NCBI GenBank assembly: GCA_963714875.1
Contig: CAVQQI010000011.1
Span: 558,001 to 622,000, forward strand
Length of the DNA stretch: 64,000 bases
Direction of reading: 5' to 3'
Origin: JBAOHV01 sp963714875
Lineage (GTDB): Bacteria; Actinomycetota; Acidimicrobiia; Acidimicrobiales; Microtrichaceae
Part shown: positions 29,491 through 39,565 of the stretch, in pieces
Layout: the number at the start of each line of letters is the position of its first letter
Position numbering within the stretch: the first letter of the stretch is position 1
Made by a program: the position numbers and the translations under genes
The notes under the pieces: generated by a model
Told to the model about the DNA's origin: nothing
The model's database searches: none
The model's input: the letters and a program-made list of their open reading frames with translations, nothing else

Positions 29491-30024
29491 GTGAGCACCC
29501 ACACCACCCCCGATGCACTCGACGTCTACTGGCGCCCCGGCTGTCCCTTCTGCTCCTCGCTCAAGCGGTCGCTCAAGCGGCGCGGGGTGCCCATGCGGTT
29601 CCACAACATCTGGGAGGACGCCCGCGCCGCCGACGTGGTGCGGGCAGCTGCAGGTGGCAACGAGACCGTACCGACGGTCGTGATCGCCGGACGATCGCTG
29701 GTCAACCCGACGCCACAGGCGGTCGAACGACTCCTGGGCGAGGTCGCTCCCGGACTCCTTCCGGAGCAGACCGGCGCGGGTCGACCGCAAGCGCTTCTGG
29801 AACCGCCGCTGATCGTCATCGTCGATGCCGGGCCCGAGGCTGCAGCGAGCTGCCGCCACGTTCCGGACGTGCGTCAGACCAACTCGGCGTCGGCGATGAC
29901 GTGCACCAACGCCGGCCCTCGGTCGAGAAGGCACGGTCGAACGCGGCGTCGAGCTGCTCCGCGCGGTCGACCCGCAGACCCACCGCGCCGCAGAGCTCGG
30001 CGTAGGCGGCGAAGTCGGGGTTGA
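29491..30024 (+). CDS. Glutaredoxin-like protein (3' end uncertain)
   Basis: GTG start. Residues 1-~90 are a glutaredoxin/mycoredoxin fold with the CPFC redox motif (YWRPGCPFCSSLKR), the TVPTVV cis-proline segment and a C-terminal helix. In actinobacteria such proteins reduce mycothiol mixed disulfides. As read, the frame runs on to 30024, making a basic tail that overlaps ~150 bp antisense to the TPP enzyme, which is unlikely to be real. With one extra base around 29770-29790 removed, the protein would end RKRFWNRR at 29812 without overlap. I keep the frame as read but favour the short form. Confidence 0.8.
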   Translation: MSTHTTPDALDVYWRPGCPFCSSLKRSLKRRGVPMRFHNIWEDARAADVVRAAAGGNETVPTVVIAGRSLVNPTPQAVERLLGEVAPGLLPEQTGAGRPQALLEPPLIVIVDAGPEAAASCRHVPDVRQTNSASAMTCTNAGPRSRRHGRTRRRAAPRGRPADPPRRRARRRRRSRG

Positions 30025-31819
30025 CCAGCGATGTCTGCCAGACCTCGAGCTCGGCGGCGCGCTGTTCCTTGGTGATCTTGCCGAGCGACTGGTTGTCCAG
30101 CAGCACGTGGCGGATCGGGATGCCGTACTTCACCGCGGTGGTCAGCTCCGCCAGGTACTGGCCGAAGCCACCGTCGCCACTCACGACCACGAGGGGTCGA
30201 CCCGGGTCCGCGGCCCACGCGCCGAGCGCCGCGGGCAGACCGAACCCGATCGAACCGAGGTACCCCGACATCACCACCGACTGTCGGCCGGAGGACTCGA
30301 AGTAGCGACCGAACGAGTAGGTGTTGTTGCCGACGTCGACGCAGATCACCGCATCGTCGGGACACGCCCGTGTCAACGCCTCGAACACCGCCATCGATGA
30401 CACTCCCGAACCCCGGTCGTCAGCCAGACGCCGCGCCTTCTCCTCACGCCAGAGCTCCCAGCGATGCTCGACGTCGGGCCGCTGGTCGACCGCGGCCAGC
30501 TCGGCGGGCAGCGAGTCGCACAGCGCCCGCAGCGTCAGACCGACCTCGCCCAGCAGTCCGCACGTCACCGGATGGAATCGGGCGATCGCCGACGGATCGT
30601 CATCGACCTGGATGATCGGCTTGTAGTCGGCGATGCCCGTGTGGTTCGAGAACGACGTACCCAGCGCGACCACCAGATCGGACTCGTTCATGAGCCAGCT
30701 GGCAACCGGGGTGCCCGAACGGCCCAGCACCCCCGCCCCCAGCGGGTGTTCATCACCCACCAGGCCCTTGGCCTTGAAGGTCGTGAACACCGGGGCGCCC
30801 AGACGTTCGGCCAGCTCGAGCACCGCGGTCACGTGGTCGCGGGCGCCGTGCCCGACCACCACCACCGGTCGCTGGGCCGCGGCCAGCAGCTGCACCGCTG
30901 CGGGGACCTGCTCGGGGTCGGGCGCCACCCGGCGCTGGACGCGACGCCCCGCTGGGCCCGAGGCAGGCTGATCCGAGGGCAACTCCTGGACCTCGTCGGG
31001 CAACACCAGGTGCGCCACCCCGCGTGTGTCGAGCGCACGCCGCACCGCCAACGCCGCCAGCTCGGCATGGTCCGAGCCGGCCAACACCGTCTGGCTCCAG
31101 GCCGCGACATCGGCGAACGCCGCGGTCAGATCGAGGTCCTGGAACGCGCCGCGGCCGATCACCTTCGACGGCACCTGGCCGGAGATGGCGATCACCGGAG
31201 CGCCGTCGACCTTGGCGTCGTACAGACCGGTGAGCAGGTTGGTGGAGCCCGGGCCAGCGATGGCGAAGCACGCTGCGGGTCGGCCGGTCAGCTTGCCGTA
31301 GGCCGATGCGGCGAATGCAGCTGCACCCTCGTGGCGGATCCCGACGTAGGTCAGCTCGCCGCGTGCCTCGGCGCGGCGCATCGCGTCGGCGAAGCCCAGG
31401 TTGGAGTGCCCGACCATGCCGAACACGTGGGTGACGCCCCAGGCGACGAGGGTCTCGACCATGACGTCGGCCACGGTGCGCACGTGAGCTGGACGTCCCG
31501 GCAGCGCCACGTAGACCCCGTCGGAGCGTTCCTCCACGTCGAAACAGGCCGGAGCGTCGGAGAATCCCTCCGGCGGTCGGCCGGTGACCGGGTCGTAGTC
31601 GTACCCGTGCCACGGGCACCGCAGCCAGCCCTGCTCGATCGACCCCTCGCCCAACGGGCCGCCCTGGTGGGGGCAGTGGTTGTCGAGGGCGCCGTAGCGA
31701 CCCTCATGACGACTCAGTGCGATGCTGCGTCGATCGACGGTCACGGTCCGCACCCGCCCCTCGGGCAGATCGCCGGGTTCGGCCACCTTGTGCCACTCGA
31801 CCACCGGCGGTTCCGTCAC
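29874..31819 (-). CDS. Rieske [2Fe-2S] domain fused to a TPP-dependent pyruvate oxidase-like enzyme (frameshift near 3' end)
   Basis: N-terminal Rieske ferredoxin domain (~1-105) with both cluster motifs, CPHQGG and CPWHGYDYD. It is followed by a thiamine-diphosphate enzyme of the acetolactate synthase/pyruvate oxidase family: Pyr domain with catalytic Glu in IRHEGAAAF (~165), central domain, and PP domain with GDGGFGQYLAEL and its downstream Asn in LLDNQSLGK. One missing base near 29920 shifts the last ~20 codons; restoring it ends the protein at EGPALVHVIADAELV, stop 29874, 648 residues. The fusion suggests electrons from the flavin/TPP reaction leave through the iron-sulfur centre. The substrate is unproven; pyruvate is a guess. 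Confidence 0.87.
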
Positions 31820-31951
31820 CTCCGGTTCGGTCCCCTCTCCGCGGCTCGGGGTGAGGTCGGCGTTCGGGTTCGGTCATGGTGAGCTCCCGGGTGCTGGCGC
31901 CGCGGCGCAGACCGGCGGAAGCCCGAGTGGTCGCCACAGGGTTGATGCACC

Positions 31952-33148
31952 GTGAGGCTCCGCGCACTGTTCGTCCTGCTGGCACTCGGTGCCACGGCCT
32001 GCTCGTCGATCGATGACGGCGACGGTACCGCGTCGCGATCCGACGGGGCGGGCGCGTCGACGGTCACCGTTGCACAGGCCGTCGAGTCGCCCACCGAAGA
32101 GGTGCCGTCGGCACTCGACTCGATCGACTCCGAAGGCCTTCCGACACCGCTGATCGAGCCCGACGACCTGTTGGACGGCGGACCACCACCCGACGGCATC
32201 CCGCCGATCGACGAACCCAGGTTCCATCGAGCCGACGACGTGGACTTCCTCACCGATGACGAACCCGTGCTCGCCGTGGTGGTGGATGGCGACGCGCGCG
32301 CCTACCCGGTGAGGATCATGATCTGGCACGAGATCGTCAACGACACGTTCGGCACGTTGCCGGTCACGATCACCTACTGCCCGCTGTGCAACACGGCGAT
32401 CGGCTTCGAGCGACGCCTCGATGACGGCCGGGTGCTGTCCTTCGGCACCTCGGGGCAGCTGTTCCGCTCCTCGTTGGTCATGTACGACCGCCAGACCGAG
32501 TCCTTGTGGTCGCACTTCGACGGCCGGGCACTCGCCGGGGTGCTGACCGGCACCGAGCTCGAACGTGTCCCGGTGCAGACCGTGTCGTGGGGCGACTGGC
32601 TCGCCCAGCACCCCGAGGGGCTGGTCCTGTCACGTGACACCGGCGAGGACCGCGACTACGGACGCAACCCCTATCCCGGCTACGACGACATCCGCGAGGA
32701 CCCGTTCCTGTTCGACGGCCAGCTCGACGGTCGGCTCCCCGCCAAGGAACGGGTCGTCGGGTTCGGTCTGGACGTCGCGCCCACCGCGGTCCGCCTCGGC
32801 CCGCTGCTCGAGCGCGGTGTCGTCCCCACCGAGATGGATGGCCGACCCGTGACGGTCTGGGCGTTGCCCGGCACGGCATCGGCGCTCGACTCCGCGAGGG
32901 TCGACGAGGGGCGCGACGTCGGCGCCACCGGCGTGTTCATCGCCGAGCGCGCCGGGCAGCGTCTCACCTTCACCCGGACCGACACCGGGTTCACCGACGA
33001 GCAGACCGGCAGCGAGTGGTCGGTGCTCGGGGTCGCGACCGACGGACCGCTCGAGGGGGACCGACTCGAACCGGTCGAGCATGTCGACACCTTCTGGTTC
33101 GCCTGGGCGGCGTTCTCACCCGACACGCGGGTGCTGCCCGAGAGGTGA
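31952..33148 (+). CDS. DUF3179 family lipoprotein
   Basis: 398 residues, GTG start. The signal peptide ends in a lipobox (LGATAC, Cys ~17). A Ser/Asp-rich linker leads into the DUF3179 domain with its hallmark motifs YPVRIMIWHEIVND, TYCPLCNTAIGFER (the CxxC pair), FGTSGQLFRSSLVMYDRQT and LWSHFDG. Predicted to be anchored outside the membrane. The family function is unknown. Divergent from the Rieske-TPP enzyme across 132 bp. Confidence 0.9.
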   Translation: MRLRALFVLLALGATACSSIDDGDGTASRSDGAGASTVTVAQAVESPTEEVPSALDSIDSEGLPTPLIEPDDLLDGGPPPDGIPPIDEPRFHRADDVDFLTDDEPVLAVVVDGDARAYPVRIMIWHEIVNDTFGTLPVTITYCPLCNTAIGFERRLDDGRVLSFGTSGQLFRSSLVMYDRQTESLWSHFDGRALAGVLTGTELERVPVQTVSWGDWLAQHPEGLVLSRDTGEDRDYGRNPYPGYDDIREDPFLFDGQLDGRLPAKERVVGFGLDVAPTAVRLGPLLERGVVPTEMDGRPVTVWALPGTASALDSARVDEGRDVGATGVFIAERAGQRLTFTRTDTGFTDEQTGSEWSVLGVATDGPLEGDRLEPVEHVDTFWFAWAAFSPDTRVLPER

Positions 33149-33253
33149 GCGGGTCGGCATCACCGGGCGCAGCGGGGCGGGCCCCGCCTCCCATCGATCG
33201 ACGTTGATCGGGGTCAGTTGTTCAGAGGCCGTCGTCAGCAGCGGCTGTGGTCA

Positions 33254-33418
33254 TCAACGCCGGCGATCGCGACGGTCGTCGCGACGATCCTCGCGGCGAT
33301 CACCGCGACGCCGGACCCCGTGGACGGCCACCGCTGCGGTACCCGCAACGGCGGCTGTGCGTGCAACGGGTGCACCGATGACGCCGCGTCGGGCGCGTCG
33401 TGCTGGTCGAAGTGGCAT
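33254..33418 (-). CDS. 54-residue basic small protein coupled to DUF6325
   Basis: Short ORF starting at the ATG at 33418, with AAGGAG just upstream, whose start codon comes directly after the TGA of the DUF6325 gene. The product is rich in Arg and Ala: an Arg-rich N-terminus, a short Ala/Val helix (TAAVAGTAAVAVHGV) that could contact membrane, then an RRRGDRREDRRDDRR tail. Small proteins with an RARRG...TAAVAGTA-like pattern are often found beside DUF6325 genes in actinobacteria, which supports this as a real gene. Function unknown. Confidence 0.65.
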   Translation of the reverse strand: MPLRPARRARRGVIGAPVARTAAVAGTAAVAVHGVRRRGDRREDRRDDRRDRRR

Positions 33419-33419
33419 G

Positions 33420-33872
33420 TCAGTCTCCTTGTTCGATGTCGTCGTGCTCGACCGCGGCGAGGATCGCCTGTGTGGGGATGCGGCCGCTCGCGATCAGCTG
33501 GCCGCCGGACTTGCGAGCCGCGACGGCGAAGGGGGCGGCCCAGGAGTTCTCCCAGACGACCACACCAGCGGCGGACCCGGGCAACATCGCCGCTGCCAGG
33601 TGCTCGACGTCGTCCAGAGCCAGCAGCTCGGCCAGCTCCCCCTCGAGCGCCTGCAGCGCACCGAGATCACCGAGGTCCTCGATCTCGTAGGCCTCGAGGC
33701 CACCGTCCTCGTCCTTCACCAGCACCAGCAGGTCCAGCACCTGGATGAGGCCCGACTCGACCAGCGATGCCAACTCCTCTGCCATCGCTCCGCTGAACCG
33801 CTGCTCTCCGGCAGGGAACTCGACCACCATGTAGTCGATGGGCCCGAGCTCCGTGTCGGGTGTGTCCGTCAT
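33420..33872 (-). CDS. DUF6325 (DUF1269-like) family protein
   Basis: 150 residues. The N-terminal GPIDYMVVEFPAG and the QVLDLLVLVKDEDG strand are typical of DUF6325, related to DUF1269 membrane-associated proteins. The middle is acidic (EIEDLGDLGAL, LDDVEHLAAAML), and the C-terminal half contains the GVVVWENSWAAPF motif. Cotranscribed with the 54-residue protein downstream. Sometimes linked to stress response or envelope functions, but without firm evidence. Confidence 0.85.
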   Translation of the reverse strand: MTDTPDTELGPIDYMVVEFPAGEQRFSGAMAEELASLVESGLIQVLDLLVLVKDEDGGLEAYEIEDLGDLGALQALEGELAELLALDDVEHLAAAMLPGSAAGVVVWENSWAAPFAVAARKSGGQLIASGRIPTQAILAAVEHDDIEQGD

Positions 33873-34089
33873 GGAATGACCTTCCTGATCGAGCCGTTCG
33901 TGCGCCTGTCGTCACGATCGGGCAACCGCACCAGCATCCTCGGATCCGTGGCTGCTGCAATCACCCGGACGGGGTGAATCGGAGGACTCCGGTGACCAGC
34001 CAGCAGCGACCGACACCAGCGGTCGGCAGCGAACGCCGTTCCTGGCTCAGTCGTCGTGGTCGGCAGGCTGCCGCCAGCGTCGGCAGGCA

Positions 34090-35215
34090 TCAGATGTCGG
34101 TGCTGCGTGGACTCCGGTCACCGCCGGGCGCGGTGCGCCGGCCGGAGTCCGCCAGATCCCGCAGCCGACCCAGCCAGGCGAGCGAGACCCATCCGCTCCC
34201 GGCGCCGACGGACACCAACATCGCCGCACGGGCCGCTCCCCAGCGCTTGGCGAGCAGTCGGCCCGCGACCAGCCAGCTGACCGGGAGCAGAACGGTCGCT
34301 GCGACAGCCTTCGCGGTCGCCTGCCAGCCCTCGTGACGGACGAATCGGGCGCCGAGGGCGATCGGGACGACGGTCGCCGCGTTGGCCGCCACTCCGGCTG
34401 CGGCAACCGGAGTGAGCACCAGCCAGTTCTGCGGCCCGGCGATGGCGATCAGCGGTCGGGTCGACCCCGATCGCTTCGATCTCGGAGGTACCCAGCGCGA
34501 AGGCGTCCGACAGGCGCTGCTGGAGCAGGTCGGTGAGCTCGCGGGCGGCGTCGAGCGGATCCGCCCCGGCCAGCTCGACCCAGTCGTCGATCTCGATCGG
34601 CACACCGAACTGGATCGCGACGTCGGACCTCAGGCGACCGCGATCGGAGTACGCCAGGGCGACCGGGACGATGGCGACGCGAGATATCCCCTCCTCGGCT
34701 GCAGCGCTGAGGGCGATCCGTGCCGCACCGGTCCGCAACGGCAGCAACTCCGAACCGGAGTTGAGCCTGCCCTCGGGGAAGATCGCGATGTGGTCGGCCG
34801 CCGCAAGGGCGTCGTGGCACGCGGCGAACGTGTTGCCGTTCTGTTCGCCGGTCGACCCGTCGTCGCGGCGATGCACGGGCAGGACCCGGCCCAGTCTGAA
34901 CAGCAGCCGCACCGGGGCGCGACGCCACCAGCTCGAGGCAGCGAGGAACCGCGGGAACTGGGGTAACACGGTGAGCAGCAGGGCGATGTCGCCGAGCGCG
35001 TTCGAGTGGTTCACCGCGATCACCACCGGCCGACCCCGGAGCGTCGACGGGTCACCGACCACCCGTATCCTGCGGTAGAAGCCGCCCACCGCGACACGGG
35101 CCCAGAGCGTCAGAACACGTTGGGCGGGCGCAGCGCGACCGCCTGCCGGATCATCCGGTGGGTGCGGCGGGGTCGTGTCGTGCGGAGGGAGTGCCTGAAC
35201 CCGCTCCGAGCTCAC
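34090..35215 (-). CDS. PlsC-type 1-acylglycerol-3-phosphate acyltransferase (frameshifted)
   Basis: Glycerolipid acyltransferase domain: VIAVNHSNALGDI (NHX4D catalytic pair), VHRRDDG region, and FPEGRLNSGSEL (motif III). The C-terminal ~130 residues form a hydrophobic extension (NWLVLTPVAAAGVAANAATV and two more segments), as in long acyltransferases that end in membrane helices. The two parts are in different frames; one extra base near 34463 explains it and gives 374 residues from the GTG at 35215. The frame stays open to 35341 but that would overlap the divergent hydrolase. Substrate presumably lysophosphatidate; inferred. Confidence 0.85.
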
Positions 35216-35322
35216 CGACGCCGTACCCTGCGTGGAGCCGAATGCCGGGCCGGCAGCGCCGTGGATGCCGGTATCACCCAGTTCGGGCGATTCTCCCAGC
35301 GGCGGAGTGGGGCAGGATTGCT

Positions 35323-36645
35323 GTGGTGCAACACGTGGCAACAGATCGGCCGACAGGACACGACCGGAGGATAGGCCAGGCCTTCCTGACCGCGAGCGCG
35401 ATCGGCGCTGCCGGAACGCTCAACGCCTGGCGGCCCGCCGGCCGCAGCGGGCGCACGGCGACCGTCGCGTTCCGCGGTGGCCTGCCGGTGTCAGAGCTGC
35501 CGTTGCACTCGCTGATGTGGCAGGCCGTCGCCGCCGGCGGATTCGTCGCGGCAGGGGCCCATCATTCGAGGGCCGGGCGGCTCGGGCTCGCGGTCACCGC
35601 TGCGTCCTTCGCCGGACTCATGGGGCTGGACCGTGTCGCTGCCCGGACCGACGAGGTGCTCGAGGCGGCGCTGCTCGACGGGCTCGGGACCGACTACCGG
35701 GCCGAGATGGCCCCGTCGTTCGCTCCCCCAGCTGGCGTCGCCATCACCCGGCGCCAGATCGCGAACCCGCTACCACCACTGCGTCGACGCTACGCCGCAG
35801 CCCGTGACGTCCCCTATGGGGAGTTCGGCCGGCGGAACCAGCTCGACATCTGGCGACGGTCCGACCTGCCGGTCGATGCCCGTGCACCCGTACTCATCCA
35901 GGTGCACGGTGGGACGTGGATGTCGGGGAGCAAGGAGCAGCAGGGCGCTCCGCTCATGGGGCACCTCGCCGAGCGGGGCTGGGTGAGCGTCGCGCTCAAC
36001 TACCGGCTCGCGCCCCGCAACACGTGGCCGGCGCAGATCGTCGACGTGAAGCGGGCGATCGCGTGGGTGAAGGAGCACATCGCCGACCATGGCGGCGATC
36101 CTGGCTTCGTCGTCATCACGGGTGGTTCAGCCGGCGGGCACCTTGCGTCGCTCGCAGCACTGACCCCCGGCATCGCCGACTTCCAGCCCGGGTTCGAGGA
36201 CGCCGACACCAGCGTGCAGGCCGCGGTGCCCATGTACGGCGTCTACGACGTCACCAACCGGGACCGCACCGGCCGCTCCGACATGGAGGAGCTGCTGTCC
36301 CGCGCCGTGTTCAAGGCGCAGTTGGCTGATGCCCGTGAGGTGTGGGAGCAGGCGAGCCCCATGAGCTGGGTCGCCCCCGACTCGCCGCCGTTCTTCATCA
36401 CACACGGAGCGAACGACACCCTGGTGCCCGTCGAGCACGCACGATCGTTCACCAGGATGCTCTCCGAGGCGTCCGATCAGCCCGTCGTCTACGCCGAGCT
36501 ACCCAGGGCGCAGCACGCCTTCGACCTCTTCTCCTCGGTGCGGACCCTCCACACCCTGCGGGCGATCGACCGGTTCCTTGCCGTGATCAGGACACGCGCC
36601 TCCGGGACGGGCGGCGCTGCACGAGCGTCGAGTCCAACCACCTGA
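35323..36645 (+). CDS. Alpha/beta hydrolase with N-terminal membrane segments (BD-FAE/lipase-like)
   Basis: 440 residues from the GTG at 35323 (GGCAGGA just upstream). Residues ~30-110 contain hydrophobic segments that probably anchor it. The catalytic domain has the HGG oxyanion motif (QVHGGTWMSG), nucleophile GGSAGG, acid in HGANDTLVP and His in RAQHAFDLF. This is the esterase/lipase layout common in mycobacteria and relatives. Lies immediately left of the att-like repeat of the integrated element. Confidence 0.88.
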   Translation: MVQHVATDRPTGHDRRIGQAFLTASAIGAAGTLNAWRPAGRSGRTATVAFRGGLPVSELPLHSLMWQAVAAGGFVAAGAHHSRAGRLGLAVTAASFAGLMGLDRVAARTDEVLEAALLDGLGTDYRAEMAPSFAPPAGVAITRRQIANPLPPLRRRYAAARDVPYGEFGRRNQLDIWRRSDLPVDARAPVLIQVHGGTWMSGSKEQQGAPLMGHLAERGWVSVALNYRLAPRNTWPAQIVDVKRAIAWVKEHIADHGGDPGFVVITGGSAGGHLASLAALTPGIADFQPGFEDADTSVQAAVPMYGVYDVTNRDRTGRSDMEELLSRAVFKAQLADAREVWEQASPMSWVAPDSPPFFITHGANDTLVPVEHARSFTRMLSEASDQPVVYAELPRAQHAFDLFSSVRTLHTLRAIDRFLAVIRTRASGTGGAARASSPTT

Positions 36646-36665
36646 CCAGGTCACCCGACAGCGCT

Positions 36666-36729
36666 GAATCCCCTGCCGTAGCAGCAGACCGGACTGGTTG
36701 GCCTAGAGGGACCTGAACCGTGGACCTCT
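36666..36729. repeat. Left att-like repeat: tRNA-Val 3'-end remnant
   Basis: Diverged copy of the sequence at 39501-39565 (3' half of tRNA-Val plus its terminator). GAATCCCCTGCCG at 36666-36678 and TGAACCGTGGACCTCT at 36714-36729 are identical to the right copy and nearly the same distance apart (one base shorter). It cannot fold as a tRNA. Best read as the displaced tRNA end left by integration. Nothing recognisable lies between here and 36918. Confidence 0.75.
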
Positions 36730-36918
36730 CGTGAGGGACACCCGGTCAGCGGGCCTGGTCTCCCTGCTGGAGCCGGAGTTCGACGAGGCGCCGGACATCA
36801 TCCCGTGCCCCCGCCAGTGTGCTGGAGCACACGGTGTCGCGCAGGCCCCCGTCATGCCGACGCTGGTGGTTGCGCATCTGGCAGCGCCTCCGCCGGGCCG
36901 CAGTCGATGCCAGGCTTG

Positions 36919-37284
36919 TCAGGTCGACAGCGCAGGAGGGCGATCGGCGGGATCCTTGTTGATCGGGCTGGTCCACTCCTCGCCCGGCAAGTTGGTGCCG
37001 ACCACCAATCGAGTACGGGTTCCTGCGAGGGTGCGATGCAGCCACCCGGCCGGCGCTCGTAGCCGGCATCCCGGCTGCACCTGCGTCACGTTTCCATGTT
37101 CATCCGAGAACGATCCCGTGCCGGAGATCACCCAGGTGACTCCCTCGAACTCGTGCCAATGCAGCGTCTCGTCCTCCTCATGGACGTCATCGAACGCCAG
37201 GCCATGCAACCCCAGGGCTGCGACCTGCTCGAGCGCCTCGCGTTCGGTGATCGGCACGCCGGTCGTGAACTCGTACCCCATCAT
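36919..37284 (-). CDS. Cupin-domain protein
   Basis: 121 residues from the ATG at 37284 (an ATG-ATG pair; open further upstream to 37338). Single cupin barrel with HWHEFEGVTWVISGTG and a second motif PAGWLHRTLAGTRTRLVVG that supply putative metal ligands. Cargo gene inside the integrated element. No substrate can be assigned. Confidence 0.75.
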   Translation of the reverse strand: MMGYEFTTGVPITEREALEQVAALGLHGLAFDDVHEEDETLHWHEFEGVTWVISGTGSFSDEHGNVTQVQPGCRLRAPAGWLHRTLAGTRTRLVVGTNLPGEEWTSPINKDPADRPPALST

Positions 37285-37402
37285 GTCGTCCTTCGTCGCG
37301 TCCGAGGATGGCTCGGCCAGTCTGCCGGCGAACCCCAACGGAAATCCCCGGCACAGTCAAGCACCGTTGGAACTGCGGCGCCCCCGAACGCCGGGATGTG
37401 GC

Positions 37403-37831
37403 ATGTGGGCTACCACTACGGTCCACGCAGGGAGATCGGAACCGACCCGATCTGACTCGCACTCGGACCGGGGCCTCTTCCCCGGCGACGTGCTGCTCGA
37501 CCTCGCCGCCGACATCATCGAGGCATCCGGGGCGACCCGTGAGCGTCCGCTCGACACCGAGCAGATCCGTCGACGTCTCCTGCCCGAGGATCGGGCCCAC
37601 ACGAGCGCCCAGCACTACAAGGCCGAGTTCGCGATCAGGGCCGCAGCCATGATCCGCGCCGGCGTCGACCCGGCGCTGATCGACAACGCCGCCTGGTGGC
37701 GCATGAACGACCTCTGGCTCTGGTCGCTCGAAGCGGTCGTCGTCTACGCACGCGCTGCAGCGGAGCACGCCGACGTCACGGTCGCTGACATCTGCGGACG
37801 CGTCGCCGCACGCCACGACATCTCGCTCTGA
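37403..37831 (+). CDS. Hypothetical protein in the integrated element
   Basis: 142 residues from the ATG at 37403. No known domain recognised. The helical part (DVLLDLAADIIEASG, HYKAEFAIRAAAMIRAG, WWRMNDLWLWSLEAVVVYARAAAEH) looks like a compact helical bundle and the composition is that of a real protein. It lies 35 bp upstream of the HTH gene on the same strand and probably belongs to the element's own genes. Confidence 0.7.
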   Translation: MWATTTVHAGRSEPTRSDSHSDRGLFPGDVLLDLAADIIEASGATRERPLDTEQIRRRLLPEDRAHTSAQHYKAEFAIRAAAMIRAGVDPALIDNAAWWRMNDLWLWSLEAVVVYARAAAEHADVTVADICGRVAARHDISL

Positions 37832-37866
37832 CCCAGCCCCAGGCCCCGCCGCGCGCTTAGGTGGGC

Positions 37867-38088
37867 ATGGACCAGCTGTCGCTCTTCGACCCCGAGCCGA
37901 TCCTGCTCACCATCCCGGAGGCCGCCCGCAAGCTTCGGATCGGGCGGACACTCACGTACGAGCTGATCGCCAGCGGCGAACTCGAGGTCGTCCACATCGG
38001 CCGGGCTGCTCGTGTCCCGCTCGATGCGGTGGCGGACTTCGTCGAACGTCCGACGTGGCGGCCGACAGCGCCGCGGGCGACCAGGTAG
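37867..38088 (+). CDS. Excisionase/MerR-like HTH DNA-binding protein
   Basis: 73 residues, ATG at 37867 (a GTG at 37861 is also in frame). A single HTH_17-type domain: TIPEAARKLRIGRTLTYELI followed by GELEVVHIGRAARVPLDAVADFV. This is the excisionase-like family usually found just upstream of tyrosine recombinases in actinobacterial integrative elements, and here it is followed 98 bp later by the integrase. Likely recombination directionality factor or element regulator. Confidence 0.88.
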   Translation: MDQLSLFDPEPILLTIPEAARKLRIGRTLTYELIASGELEVVHIGRAARVPLDAVADFVERPTWRPTAPRATR

Positions 38089-39500
38089 CCGGCGAGCGAC
38101 GGCGGCCGAGGCGTACTGTGCTCGGTGCGTCGAGGCCGCGCCGTCACTGCCTTCCTCTCAGATCACGAGACGGACGTGGACGGCCATGATCACCGCACGC
38201 GAGATCGCCGACGGGAGCAAGCGGTACGACGCACGGGTGCGCGGCTCGAACGGCCGGGTCATCACACGGTCGTTCCAGCGTCGCCGCGACGCCGAGCGAT
38301 GGCACCGCGACCAGTGCGCCGCTCGCGACGCCGGCACCTGGGTCGACCAACGCCTCGGGCGACAGCGCCTCGACGAGTGGTTCGAGGAGTGGTGGTCAAC
38401 GCGCACAGAGCTGCGGCCGTCGACGGTCGCCCGTGACGAGTCCCTCTACCGGAACCACGTGCTGTCGCAGTTCGGTGACGTCGCGCTCTCGAGCATCGAC
38501 TACCCAGCTCGTCACCGCGTGGGTGGCGTCGCTTGCGGGACCGAGGTCTGGCGCCGGCGACGGTTCGGCGCTGTCACCTGCTGCTGTCGAAGCTGCTCTC
38601 CGGCGCAGTGAAGGCGAAGCGCATCCCACGCAACCCGTGCGAGGACACCGACAACCTGCCACCGCTCGACCGCAAGGAGATGCGGATCGTCACGGCGACC
38701 CAGCTCCAGCACCTGGCCCGGTCGATGCACGAGGTCACGATCGAACGCCTGGAGCGCCACCTGCCGAGCGTGCGCCTCTCCGACTCGGAGATGCGCCGCA
38801 TCGCCGACAGCTTCGCCGTGTTCGTGCTGCTCGGCGGCTACGGCGGGCTGCGCTTCGGGGAGCTGGCCGGACTCCGCACGACCAAGATCGACACCGTCGT
38901 CGCACCGTGCGGGTCGACACCAGCCTGATCGAGGTCCGAGGCGCACTCATCGAAGGGCGACCCAAGACCGCCGCCGGCATCCGAACCGTGCCACTCCCCC
39001 GCTCCGTCGCCGAGCGCTGGAGCAGTCGATCCGCCATCTCGGCGCTCAGGACCACGTCTTCCGCGGCGCCGAGGGCTCTGCGATCCGCGCTGGTTCGTTC
39101 CGGTCCCGCTTCTGGATCCCAGCGCTGGAGCGCGCCGACCTGACCGGTCTGAGGATGCACGACCTGCGCCACACGGCCGTGTCCACGTGGATCGCGCACG
39201 GCGCATCGGCCAAGCAGGTCCAGGTGTGGGCCGGGCACTCTTCGGTGGCAACGGTGTTCGACCGCTACGGCCACCTGTTCCCCGGCGGCGAGGACCCGGT
39301 CATGGACTCCATCGACGCCGAAGCTGCGCCGCTCGACCGATCCGACCAGGGTCGACCCGCCGGGCCGCAGCGGTCAGCCCTGAAGCCTGCCGGACACCGC
39401 CGAATCCGAGCGGTCGAGGCGACCGATGCTCGGAATCACGCGCGAAATCCGCGCGATGGAGAGCGTCCCGACCGACGCGCCGCCAGCGCCGAAAACGCAC

Positions 39501-39565
39501 GAATCCCCTGCCGAAGCAGGGGACTTCGCCCGGTGGGCGTACACGGACTTGAACCGTGGACCTCT
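39501..39565. repeat. Right att-like repeat at tRNA-Val
   Basis: Covers the downstream terminator hairpin (CCCCTGC/GCAGGGG) and the 3' half of tRNA-Val up to the anticodon stem. Matches 36666-36729 in two blocks of 13 and 16 identical bases. This is the end at which the integrase sits and where the intact tRNA is preserved. Confidence 0.75.

Noticed and set aside
36666..36740. A second intact tRNA gene at the left end of the element
   Set aside because: Only fragments match; the T-arm and acceptor do not pair.
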